Of a DNA stretch of 34,182 nt, positions 9,194 through 15,509 are shown in pieces. Source of the DNA: CAYOZN01 sp964408455 (GTDB lineage Bacteria > Planctomycetota > Phycisphaerae > UBA1845 > UTPLA1); the NCBI GenBank assembly GCA_964408455.1, contig CAYOZN010000040.1, positions 1 through 34,182 of the forward strand. The letters are read 5' to 3'. The first letter of the stretch is position 1. Every line of letters begins with the position of its first letter. A program made the translations under genes and the position numbers. The notes under the pieces were generated by a model. It saw only the letters and a program-made list of their open reading frames with translations, was not told where the DNA came from and did no database searches.

Positions 9194-10249
9194 TCATTCG
9201 ACGCGAATGGTGTACGGGAAGCCGTCGAACGTAACCGGCGAACGCGGGGGGTCAGTGTCAGCGCCATGGCCCTGTCGGGACACGACGTCGGAAGGCGCGC
9301 CCTTGATGGTGCCGGCGACGGTGCACTCGGTGGGAAAGACGCCCCAGGTGACAGGCGTGGGAGACTCTTCGCCCCATTTTTGCCCGAGACGGGCCAGGCA
9401 GAGGAGCAGGCCGTGGGCGTCGCCCATGGCCCAGGGATCGGCGCCGCGAGGGTATTCGTGGAGACCGAGTTTGTCGCTCAACAGGCGGGTGGCGTGGGCT
9501 TGGCGCGGCTGGTCGACGACGAAGCCGATCTCGCTCACATAGAGGATGTCGGCGGCGGAGAAGGGAACGGCGCGTGAACCGGGGATCGCGCGTGGGCCGG
9601 CGATGGCGCCGGCGGCGGTGGCGATGTCAGGTCCGGGGGCGTCGGGCAGTTCGTGGCGGGCAATGTATTCGACGATGTTATAAGCGGGATCGAAGTAAAA
9701 GATCGAGCGGGCATTCCAATGGCGGAAATGCCAGATGTCCTTGGGCCATCCATCTTCGCAAAGGCCCGGGCGCGGCGGAACGAGCGAGGTTCGCTCGAGC
9801 TGCCAGGCGCGAGCGGCGCGGATGCGGTTTCGCGGGATGTTGAAGGCGAAGTGGTACATGGGTTCGCCATGGCCGCGACCGCCATCGCCGGCAATCTGGT
9901 CGGGCCGGGCCTTGACGAATGTCAAATGGGTGGCACCAGCGGCGAGCGTCACTTCGGTTTCGCGCTCTTCCAGCAGGCGAAAGCCGATCGTGTCTCGATA
10001 AAAGTCGCGCATCTTCGCGAGCGGGACGGCGGTGAGCAGGCGCAGGGCTCGAATGCGGGGACGGTGGCTTGGTTGCGCCTTGTCGGACGGCCGGTCGGCG
10101 GCGTATTTGGGCACAGGCGTCGCCGCGCGGGGCGAATGCGCCTGCGCGAATGATTCGTGGGCCAGCAGCCAGGCAGCCGCAGCGGGCACGCTGGCGAGCA
10201 GGTCGCGGCGTGTGAAGTGATCCGACGGCTGATGTCGCGGCCGGGACAT
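9194..10249 (-). CDS. Tat-exported VOC (glyoxalase/dioxygenase fold) protein
   Basis: The protein has 351 residues. ATG 10249 has a good ribosome binding site (GGAGAG six bases upstream) and opens a twin-arginine signal: TRRDLLAS at about 13-20, a hydrophobic run (VPAAAAWLLA) and likely cleavage after SFAQA. The mature part contains two VOC-type modules. The first (about 65-200) has LRLLTAVPLAKMRDFYRDTIGFRLL and YHFAFNIPRNRI, then a D-P-A-Y-N-I-V-E-Y element. The second (about 225-300) has VSEIGFVVDQPRQAHATRLL and MGDAHGLLLCL. VOC proteins act as metal-dependent lyases, dioxygenases or resistance proteins; the substrate here is unknown. The Tat signal suggests a cofactor or metal loaded before export. 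It is the last gene of a five-gene minus-strand run and follows the selenoprotein candidate after 79 bp. Confidence 0.8.
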   Translation of the reverse strand: MSRPRHQPSDHFTRRDLLASVPAAAAWLLAHESFAQAHSPRAATPVPKYAADRPSDKAQPSHRPRIRALRLLTAVPLAKMRDFYRDTIGFRLLEERETEVTLAAGATHLTFVKARPDQIAGDGGRGHGEPMYHFAFNIPRNRIRAARAWQLERTSLVPPRPGLCEDGWPKDIWHFRHWNARSIFYFDPAYNIVEYIARHELPDAPGPDIATAAGAIAGPRAIPGSRAVPFSAADILYVSEIGFVVDQPRQAHATRLLSDKLGLHEYPRGADPWAMGDAHGLLLCLARLGQKWGEESPTPVTWGVFPTECTVAGTIKGAPSDVVSRQGHGADTDPPRSPVTFDGFPYTIRVE

Positions 10250-10328
10250 CAATGCTCTCCGGTTCGGCTCGGCTGCATTGTACGCCGCGTGGCATGCGCC
10301 TGCACGGCGTAGGGCCGTCGGCAGGTGG

Positions 10329-11108
10329 TCATCGGCTGAGAAGCTTTTGCACCTCTCCGCGCACAGTTTCGGGGTCGGCCCGATCCTGCACGCTGCCGGC
10401 AATCCACGACCAGGCGATGCGGCCGTCGCGGTCGATCAGGAAGTTTGCCGGCAGTGACACGTCCTTGTCGTGGAATGGCTCGTGGTGAAACAGGCCGTAT
10501 TGCCGGATGACCTTCGCCTCCGGATCGCACAAGAGATCGAAGGGCAGCGTCTGCTTTTCCACGACGCGCCGGCTTTCCTCGACGGTGTCGGTCGAAATGC
10601 CGAGGACGGTTCCGCCGGCCGACGCCAGTTCGCGTTGAACGTCTCCGAGACCTCGGAGCTCTGCGACGCAGAACGGTCACCAGAACCCGCGATAGAACAC
10701 GAGCAGGACGGGCCCGCGGCCGCGCCAGGACGAGAGCGTGACCTGCTGGCCACGGTGGTTGGGCAGGGTGAAATCGGGCGCGGTTGCCGCGGGCGACAGG
10801 GTGGTCGTCGGCGCCGGGAGTTTCATCAGAACGAAGTACGACAGCAGAAACACGACGCCAATCAGGCCGCCCACTGCTGACGCCGCGATGACACCCTTCG
10901 AGCGCCGCTGCACGAGGGCATAGCCGCAAAGACCCAGCCCCAGCAGGACGGCTGCTATGTTGGGAATCGCCCGCGAGCGAATCCACGGCACGTCGAGCAG
11001 CAGGTAGTACGATGCGCCGCCGGCCACGGTGATGAGCATGCCGACGAGCGCAATCTTCCCGGCAGAAAGGCGCCGCTGCGGGGCGGCGGTCGGTGGTGTG
11101 TCGCTCAT
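10329..11108 (-). CDS. Membrane-anchored peroxiredoxin-like selenoprotein (in-frame TGA read as Sec)
   Basis: The gene has 259 codons read through one in-frame TGA (10679-10677). ATG 11108 has a strong GGAGGT five bases upstream. Residues 1-110 hold three membrane segments (KIALVGMLITVAGGASYYLLL, IPNIAAVLLGLGLCGYALV, GVIAASAVGGLIGVVFLLSY), which would place the C-terminal domain outside the cytosol. The rest is an AhpC/TSA thioredoxin fold: APDFTLPNHRGQQVTLSSW, then VFYRGFW-U144-PFC147-VAEL, LGISTDTVEESRRVV, LLCDPEAKVIRQYGL and FLIDRDGRIAW. Relatives have Cys where the TGA lies (RGFWCPFC), and the frame is unbroken on both sides with full homology. A hairpin with a GGUC loop 25 nt after the TGA fits a bacterial SECIS. 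The expected role is reduction of peroxides or disulfides at the membrane. The final stop is also TGA. A Cys-to-stop mutation remains possible but would not explain the hairpin. Confidence 0.85.
10643..10658 (-). promoter_or_regulatory. Bacterial SECIS-like hairpin in the peroxiredoxin gene
   Basis: On the minus strand CTCCGA (10658-10653) and TCGGAG (10648-10643) form a perfect 6-bp stem closing the loop GGTC (10652-10649). The loop starts 25 nt after the TGA codon, inside the roughly 16-37 nt window known for bacterial SECIS elements. The loop matches the GGUC of E. coli fdhF, which SelB contacts. A further CGTC/GACG pairing could extend the stem with a bulge. The hairpin lies in coding sequence, as bacterial elements do. 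Confidence 0.75.
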
Positions 11109-11163
11109 TTCAGACCTCCGGCGATCGGGCGGCCGCTTCAAATGCTGCCGGCAGCTGTGCGGA

Positions 11164-11529
11164 TCAGCGCTCGGGAATCGGCAGATTGTGCAGCCGCAGA
11201 AACGTCAGCTTGTCCCAGTATCCGCGCTGGAAGCGTATCTTGCCATCCTGAACGTGAAAGAACCCGCAGCCGCGCAGGCCAAGCGGATCCCGCCATTCCA
11301 GAATCGCCCACTCGCCATCCTCGAAGATGTTTTCCACGATGCACACCATCTCGGCGGCGGCGAAGCCATCGGCGAACAACCGGCGAATCGCATCCCGGCC
11401 TTCGACCGGATGCTCGGCGACCTGGTGGTTGACGGCATCTTCGTGGTAGAACGCTGCAAGCGCTGCGACGTCCCTGCGATTGAACGCATCGACCCAGGAT
11501 CGAACCAGCTCGCGCGGCGCCATGTGCAT
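11164..11529 (-). CDS. SnoaL/NTF2-like fold protein
   Basis: This small protein (121 residues) has the alpha-plus-beta cone of the NTF2-like superfamily: LVRSWVDAFNRRDVAALAAFYHEDAVNHQV (helix, then the typical FYHEDAV strand entry), the acidic VEGRDAIRRLF helix, and paired strands ending in GCGFFHVQDGKIRFQRGYWDKLTFL. SnoaL-like members are polyketide cyclases, isomerases or plain ligand-binding proteins. The His/Asp positions in the cavity are compatible with catalysis, but the substrate is unknown. Starts at 11529 or 11523 (M-H-M-A-P-R) are both possible, and neither has a strong ribosome binding site. It begins 25 bp after the lipoprotein gene ends and is followed 55 bp later by the peroxiredoxin, so it is probably in the same transcript. 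Confidence 0.85.
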   Translation of the reverse strand: MHMAPRELVRSWVDAFNRRDVAALAAFYHEDAVNHQVAEHPVEGRDAIRRLFADGFAAAEMVCIVENIFEDGEWAILEWRDPLGLRGCGFFHVQDGKIRFQRGYWDKLTFLRLHNLPIPER

Positions 11530-11554
11530 ACCCGATGCTCGCTGAATCGCGCGC

Positions 11555-12682
11555 TTAGAGCGCTTCGCGCAGGGCCTCGACGGCCTTTTCTTCCAGTGCG
11601 CGGGCCCGCAGCAGCACGTGAATCTGGCGGTCGCGCAGTTCCGGCGGCGGCATGGTGTCGGGAAACTGCTTTTCCGCCGGGACGTATTTATAGCCTTCGC
11701 GCAGGACCGTCAGTTCCTGTTCGTAATAATCGGCGGCGGCGAGGACATGATGTCCGCGGCTGCCCAGTTCTCCGGCGATGCCGCGCAGAAAGCGCACGGC
11801 GGAGGCCCGCGCATCCATGAGGCACACATAGGTCCATGCGTTGGCGTGCAGATAATTGCGATCGCGTACGCTGCGCAGCGCCTGGCACCAGAAGTCGAAG
11901 GCCTTCGCGCCCATGGCATACTTGCCGGTGCTTCGCTTGTCGAAAAGCTCAACCGCGCGGCGAAGGGCGCGATTCAGCGATTCGGCACGAGTCGGTCGCG
12001 GCAGCCGCTTTTCCAGCAGCACGATGGCCGATGGCCAGCCGGTCGCGGGCCGGTCGGCCGCATTTGCGCCGCCGTTGTAGGAACGGCACAGCCAGTTATA
12101 GCCGGGGGCGAAGCCGGTGATGATGCCCCAGTCCTCCGGCGGGATCACGTTGGAGGCCAGGACGGGCGTCTGCTTCTGCTCGATGCTGGCGGCGACGTCG
12201 CGACGCATGGCATCGACCTGGGCCAGTTCGTCGCGCCGGACGACCCAGATGTCGTAGGTCATGCCCACTTCGCGAAAGGCGGCGTCGACGAGGTTTTCAC
12301 CGACGAGGGGGTCCGAGTTGCCGACATCCCATCGGTCGATTCGGAACTGCGTACGAAAGGCCATTCCCGACAGGCCCATCAGTTCGTCATAGCTCACCGG
12401 GCGGCCGATGGCCTCGAGGACGACTTCGAAGCAATGAATGAAGGTGCAGTCGCGGCCCTTGGCAAAGCCGCGAATCGGGCCGACGCCGTCGATGCGGATC
12501 ACGCCCGGCCGATCGGCGATCAGCGAAAGACGCGAGCGCTCGGCGGTCGAGACGGTCGCCGGGCGGGATGAAGGACAACCGCACAACAGGATGGCAAGGC
12601 ACGCGACGGCAAGCGCCTTGGGGCGATTTCCAATTGCGCGTCGCGTCGATGTTGATGTGCCGTTCCGTTGCGGTTGGGTCAT
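11555..12682 (-). CDS. Lipoprotein with a C39/BtrH-like N-terminal domain
   Basis: The protein has 375 residues from ATG 12682, which overlaps the stop of the TrkH-like gene (ATGA). The N-terminus has basic residues, then ALAVACLAILLCGC; a lipobox L-C-G-C places the lipidated cysteine at residue 36. The segment GRDCTFIHCFEVVLEAIGRPVSYDELMGLSGMAFR (about 77-111) resembles the start of papain-fold C39-type or BtrH N-terminal domains, which bind or cleave peptides and carrier-bound substrates. C79 and C84 are candidate active cysteines. W-G-I-I-T-G-F (about 203) looks like the strand that usually carries the partner residues. The remaining 150 residues are helical. I infer an envelope protein with a cysteine-peptidase-like fold whose activity is unproven. 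The open frame extends upstream through the TrkH-like gene but is a shadow there. Confidence 0.7.
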   Translation of the reverse strand: MTQPQRNGTSTSTRRAIGNRPKALAVACLAILLCGCPSSRPATVSTAERSRLSLIADRPGVIRIDGVGPIRGFAKGRDCTFIHCFEVVLEAIGRPVSYDELMGLSGMAFRTQFRIDRWDVGNSDPLVGENLVDAAFREVGMTYDIWVVRRDELAQVDAMRRDVAASIEQKQTPVLASNVIPPEDWGIITGFAPGYNWLCRSYNGGANAADRPATGWPSAIVLLEKRLPRPTRAESLNRALRRAVELFDKRSTGKYAMGAKAFDFWCQALRSVRDRNYLHANAWTYVCLMDARASAVRFLRGIAGELGSRGHHVLAAADYYEQELTVLREGYKYVPAEKQFPDTMPPPELRDRQIHVLLRARALEEKAVEALREAL

Positions 12683-14547
12683 GTCAGTGGCACCGCGCGA
12701 GGAGGGCTTGCGCTTGGAACAGCCAGCGAGTGCACGCGGCGGCTCAGGTCCAGCCAGAACCAGGTGGGCGCCGCGCGGCCGAGGATCAATATGGCCATCA
12801 TGGTAATCCGGCCGGCCGGCGTCAAATGGGGCGGCAGGCCGGTCGAGAGGCCGACGCTGTTCAGGGAGGCGATGGCGTCGAAGGCGGTCTCGTAGGCCGT
12901 CGCGCTGGTCGATGCCGCCAGCGCAACGAAAGCGAGGAGGTTGAAGACCGCCCACAGCGCGACGAACAGCGCGGTGCGTCGCAACAGCATTAAGCGAATC
13001 GCCGGCCCGCCGGAATGGACCGACCAGCCCGAGCGAACCACCAGGCAGAAGACCAGAACCAGGATCGCGGTGGTCCGCACGCCACCGGCGGTCGAGGCGG
13101 CCGATCCGCCGACGACCATGCATCCGCCGAACAGACCGTAGGTCGGCCAGGTGATCGCACCGGAGACGAGCGGAATGCTCTGAAGCCCCGCGGAGCGCAG
13201 GGTGGTGGACAGGAGGACGCTCATCCGCCAGCGCTCGCTGTTGGACAGTTCGCGCATGACGACGCTGCCGTGCAGTTCGAAGGGCCGCGGCGGGGAAAAC
13301 CGGGCGATGCGCGATTGCGGATGCTCGAACACGTACAGCATGGGGACACAGAGACACATCAGGGCGACGGCAAGCGGTGCTTCCCAGTATGCGAGGCGCC
13401 GCCAGGGCGGTGGGTCGGCAGGCGGCGTCGTCATCTTCCGGGCAACGGCGGGGTGCGGCGGGCCGGCGGCGTCATTCGCTTGCGAGCCCGCCGTCTTGTA
13501 CCCGTGCGACGCGTTGGCGCTGCGTGGCACGGATGGAGCGGCGGCTGGTTTGGGCGGGCCGAGGATCAGCTCGAGCGTGACCGGCAGACCGAGCGAGCCG
13601 ATGACACACAGGGTCGCGATGACGGAGAAGATCACGGGGTCCTGGAAGTATTCGGCGAGGCCGTCGTTGCGAAGCGTGAGGCTGCTGTTCCACAAGGCCG
13701 ACGTGGCATGCACGATGCTCCACCACGAACGCTCGACCAGTCCGTCGGCATCGCGGCGGTCCCAGCGGCCGAACATGAGCAGCGCGCCGGCGAGTTGCAG
13801 CCCGATGGCGATCAGCAGGACGTGAATCAGACGCGGGCGACGCGTCATGAACGGGCGCATGATGGCCAGCCCTGCGGCGCAGAAGCCGGCCCCGGACAGC
13901 ATGGTGAGCAGCCAGATGACGACCTGGCCAAACCGGCTGTGGTCCTCGCCGAGACTGTACGCAAATGCGCCCACCAGGCAGCAGGCGCTGGCGGCGTCGA
14001 ATGTGCTGGTCAAGACGTGCGTGGCCATGTTGTACTGATAGTCCGGCAGGCCGGGGCGGGTGGACATCGGTAACGCGAGGACGGCACCGCCAATCAGAAG
14101 TAGCGCCAGCCAGCGGCGAAGGAGGGGTTTGACCGATGGCGAGGCGCTTTCGCAGCAGCGATCGAGCTCGGCGTAGGTATCGACCAGCCATTCTGCGGCC
14201 ATCCGGGCCAGGGCATAGACGCCGCAGGCGTGAACGGCCAGCCAGGGTTGGCCGGTCCACAAGGCCAGCACGATCGCCGCCGCGACCATGAGCAGCAGCC
14301 AGCGGCGTTCGGTGGAAGGTGCGAGGCCGCCCGGTATGGCCGGCACTTCACTGCGGCCGCAACGCATGCGGCACCAGTATACGAACGGAATGAGTTCGAG
14401 AGCGGCCGCGAGGTAGATGGGTACAAGCAGTGCGCCGTGGGCGTCGCGGGCCAGCAGGCCCGCCGCGCCGAGCAGTGCGGCAATGGGCATGAGCCATGTT
14501 GTTGCCGGCGCGCGGCGCGAGCGTGGCCGTTCCTCGAGGTTGGGCAT
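12679..14547 (-). CDS. TrkH/KtrB-family cation transporter
   Basis: This 622-residue polytopic membrane protein is of the superfamily of K+ transporters, with four M1-P-M2 repeats around one pore. Recognisable pore segments are STFDAASACCLVG (181-193), HATSALWNSSLTL (280-292), VGGSAASTAGGVRTT (about 465-480, the best match to the GSAGSTAGGIK motif) and AFDAIASLNSVGLSTGL (about 555-572). In the second loop the usual filter glycine (NAGF) appears as Ser (NSSL), so selectivity may be relaxed. A hydrophilic insert (about 330-385, Pro/Ala-rich) separates the halves. No trkA/ktrA RCK gene lies nearby. It is first in a minus-strand run, and its stop overlaps the ATG of the lipoprotein gene, suggesting joint production. 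A TTGTCA/TATACG pair lies directly upstream. K+ or Na+ uptake is the likely role. Confidence 0.85.
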   Translation of the reverse strand: MPNLEERPRSRRAPATTWLMPIAALLGAAGLLARDAHGALLVPIYLAAALELIPFVYWCRMRCGRSEVPAIPGGLAPSTERRWLLLMVAAAIVLALWTGQPWLAVHACGVYALARMAAEWLVDTYAELDRCCESASPSVKPLLRRWLALLLIGGAVLALPMSTRPGLPDYQYNMATHVLTSTFDAASACCLVGAFAYSLGEDHSRFGQVVIWLLTMLSGAGFCAAGLAIMRPFMTRRPRLIHVLLIAIGLQLAGALLMFGRWDRRDADGLVERSWWSIVHATSALWNSSLTLRNDGLAEYFQDPVIFSVIATLCVIGSLGLPVTLELILGPPKPAAAPSVPRSANASHGYKTAGSQANDAAGPPHPAVARKMTTPPADPPPWRRLAYWEAPLAVALMCLCVPMLYVFEHPQSRIARFSPPRPFELHGSVVMRELSNSERWRMSVLLSTTLRSAGLQSIPLVSGAITWPTYGLFGGCMVVGGSAASTAGGVRTTAILVLVFCLVVRSGWSVHSGGPAIRLMLLRRTALFVALWAVFNLLAFVALAASTSATAYETAFDAIASLNSVGLSTGLPPHLTPAGRITMMAILILGRAAPTWFWLDLSRRVHSLAVPSASPPRAVPLT

Positions 14548-14555
14548 GGCGGAAA

Positions 14556-14582
14556 CGTATACGGCGGCGGGGGGAGTGACAA
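14556..14582 (-). promoter_or_regulatory. Promoter candidate for the TrkH-like gene
   Basis: On the minus strand TTGTCA (14582-14577) and TATACG (14561-14556) are 15 bp apart, shorter than ideal. The -10 ends eight bases before ATG 14547, which would give a leaderless transcript. Confidence 0.3.
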
Positions 14583-14888
14583 CTAACCCGCCAGCAGGCA
14601 GCCAACGAATGGCGGGATGTCGAGCCCGTCGATGCTTCCGTCGCCGTTTACGTCACACGTGGCGCCGACGTTCACCGGCTTCAGGTTACGGACGCTCAAG
14701 ATGCCAATTGAGTCCAGAAGAGCGGGCCGCGCATGCGCTGCGGGCACTGCGCTTCGCAAGGCATGGCGCGGTCGCGTGTTGCCGGCGGGTTGAGTGTTGC
14801 TGAATGCATCACTCCCCTCTCCCGCGATGCAAAGAAATGCCCCGCGGGCGGGATGCACATTCAATGAACCCAATGATCGGAGGCCCAC
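14583..14888 (-). pseudogene. Stub of a planctomycete dockerin-like C-terminus
   Basis: The last 25 or so codons read CDVNGDGSIDGLDIPPFVGCLLAG, then stop. This is the calcium-loop and helix pattern of the dockerin-like tail found on many large surface proteins in this phylum, and it is close to NGLDIQPFVDCFLE in the gene at 33177. Upstream, the frame (about 75 codons) is Ala/Arg-rich with no beta-helix or repeat domain, and the ATG at 14888 has no obvious ribosome binding site. I infer the 3' remnant of a deleted or rearranged surface-protein gene. A short genuine protein is less likely. It ends 35 bp before the start side of the TrkH-like gene. Confidence 0.5.
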
Positions 14889-15207
14889 CCGCGGGCAGCG
14901 GATATATATCGACGGGACTTCATCGGCCCGGGTGACGCGTGGGCCAGACTGGATGCCGCGCGGAACAGGATTCCCGCGCCGATGGAGTGTTGTTCCATTT
15001 CAAACATACACCCGAAATGCGGAGCGGGCAAATGAGGCAGGCAATTGAATTCTGCATCGTTGACTTTGAATCGGAGGCGCCAGTCCATTGATGAAATTGT
15101 CGCGATTGACTGAGCAGGATGACACACTCACGGAGTTGAGTGCTGAAGCGCGTGAGGTTTCTGCGGCAAAATTCGCATGCTGTTTGCCACATGGCTAGCG
15201 CCGTTTG
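14889..15207. other. Gap, lower GC, no gene seen
   Basis: About 320 bp with noticeably lower GC than the neighbours (for example 15000-15180). Reading frames are broken and no family is recognisable. It leads into the palindrome cluster and may be decayed coding sequence linked to the dockerin stub. Confidence 0.4.
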
Positions 15208-15475
15208 CACTGCTTGAAGCAGTGGCACACGGGGCACACGGGGAGGCTGTCTGGCAATGCACTGCTTGAAGCAGTGGCACACATTGCCTGTCTTGCCTCG
15301 CACTGCTTGAAGCTGGCACGCGTTGAACTTTGCACTGCTTGAAGCAGTGGCACACGTTGCCTGTCTTGCCTCGCACTGCTTGAAGCAGTGGCACACGGAC
15401 TTTCCATGCCCCCTCGCTCCTCACTGCTCACAGAGCAGTGGCACCCCGTTGGCTTTTGCACTGCTTGAAGCAGTG
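15208..15475. repeat. Cluster of seven interspersed palindromes ending in GCACAC
   Basis: Perfect copies of CACTGCTTGAAGCAGTG lie at 15208-15224, 15260-15276, 15333-15349, 15374-15390 and 15459-15475. A shortened copy begins at 15301 and a compensated variant (CACTGCTC-acag-AGCAGTG type) lies at about 15422. Nearly all are followed by GCACAC. Spacing is irregular (32-52 bp between starts). The linker TTGCCTGTCTTGCCTCG occurs twice (near 15284 and 15356), showing local duplication. The cluster lies just past the 3' end of the ClC gene and has the opposite orientation to the block at 4500. Confidence 0.9.
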
Positions 15476-15509
15476 GCACACGGTTTTAGCGCTCAAACGG
15501 GCGCCGGCA

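Noticed and set aside
10249..10986. 245-codon minus-strand frame over the peroxiredoxin
   Set aside because: It is in another frame, rich in Arg/Pro/Ser, and has no family features, while the overlapping frame is a clear AhpC/TSA protein.
10329..11141. Two separate genes or a frameshifted peroxiredoxin
   Set aside because: The two parts are in the same frame with only one TGA between them, at the active-site position. No indel is needed, and the second part has no start of its own near the TGA.
12683..13357. N-terminal extension of the C39/BtrH-like lipoprotein
   Set aside because: These codons overlap the TrkH-like gene out of frame and are Arg/His-rich. A lipoprotein signal starts right after ATG 12682.
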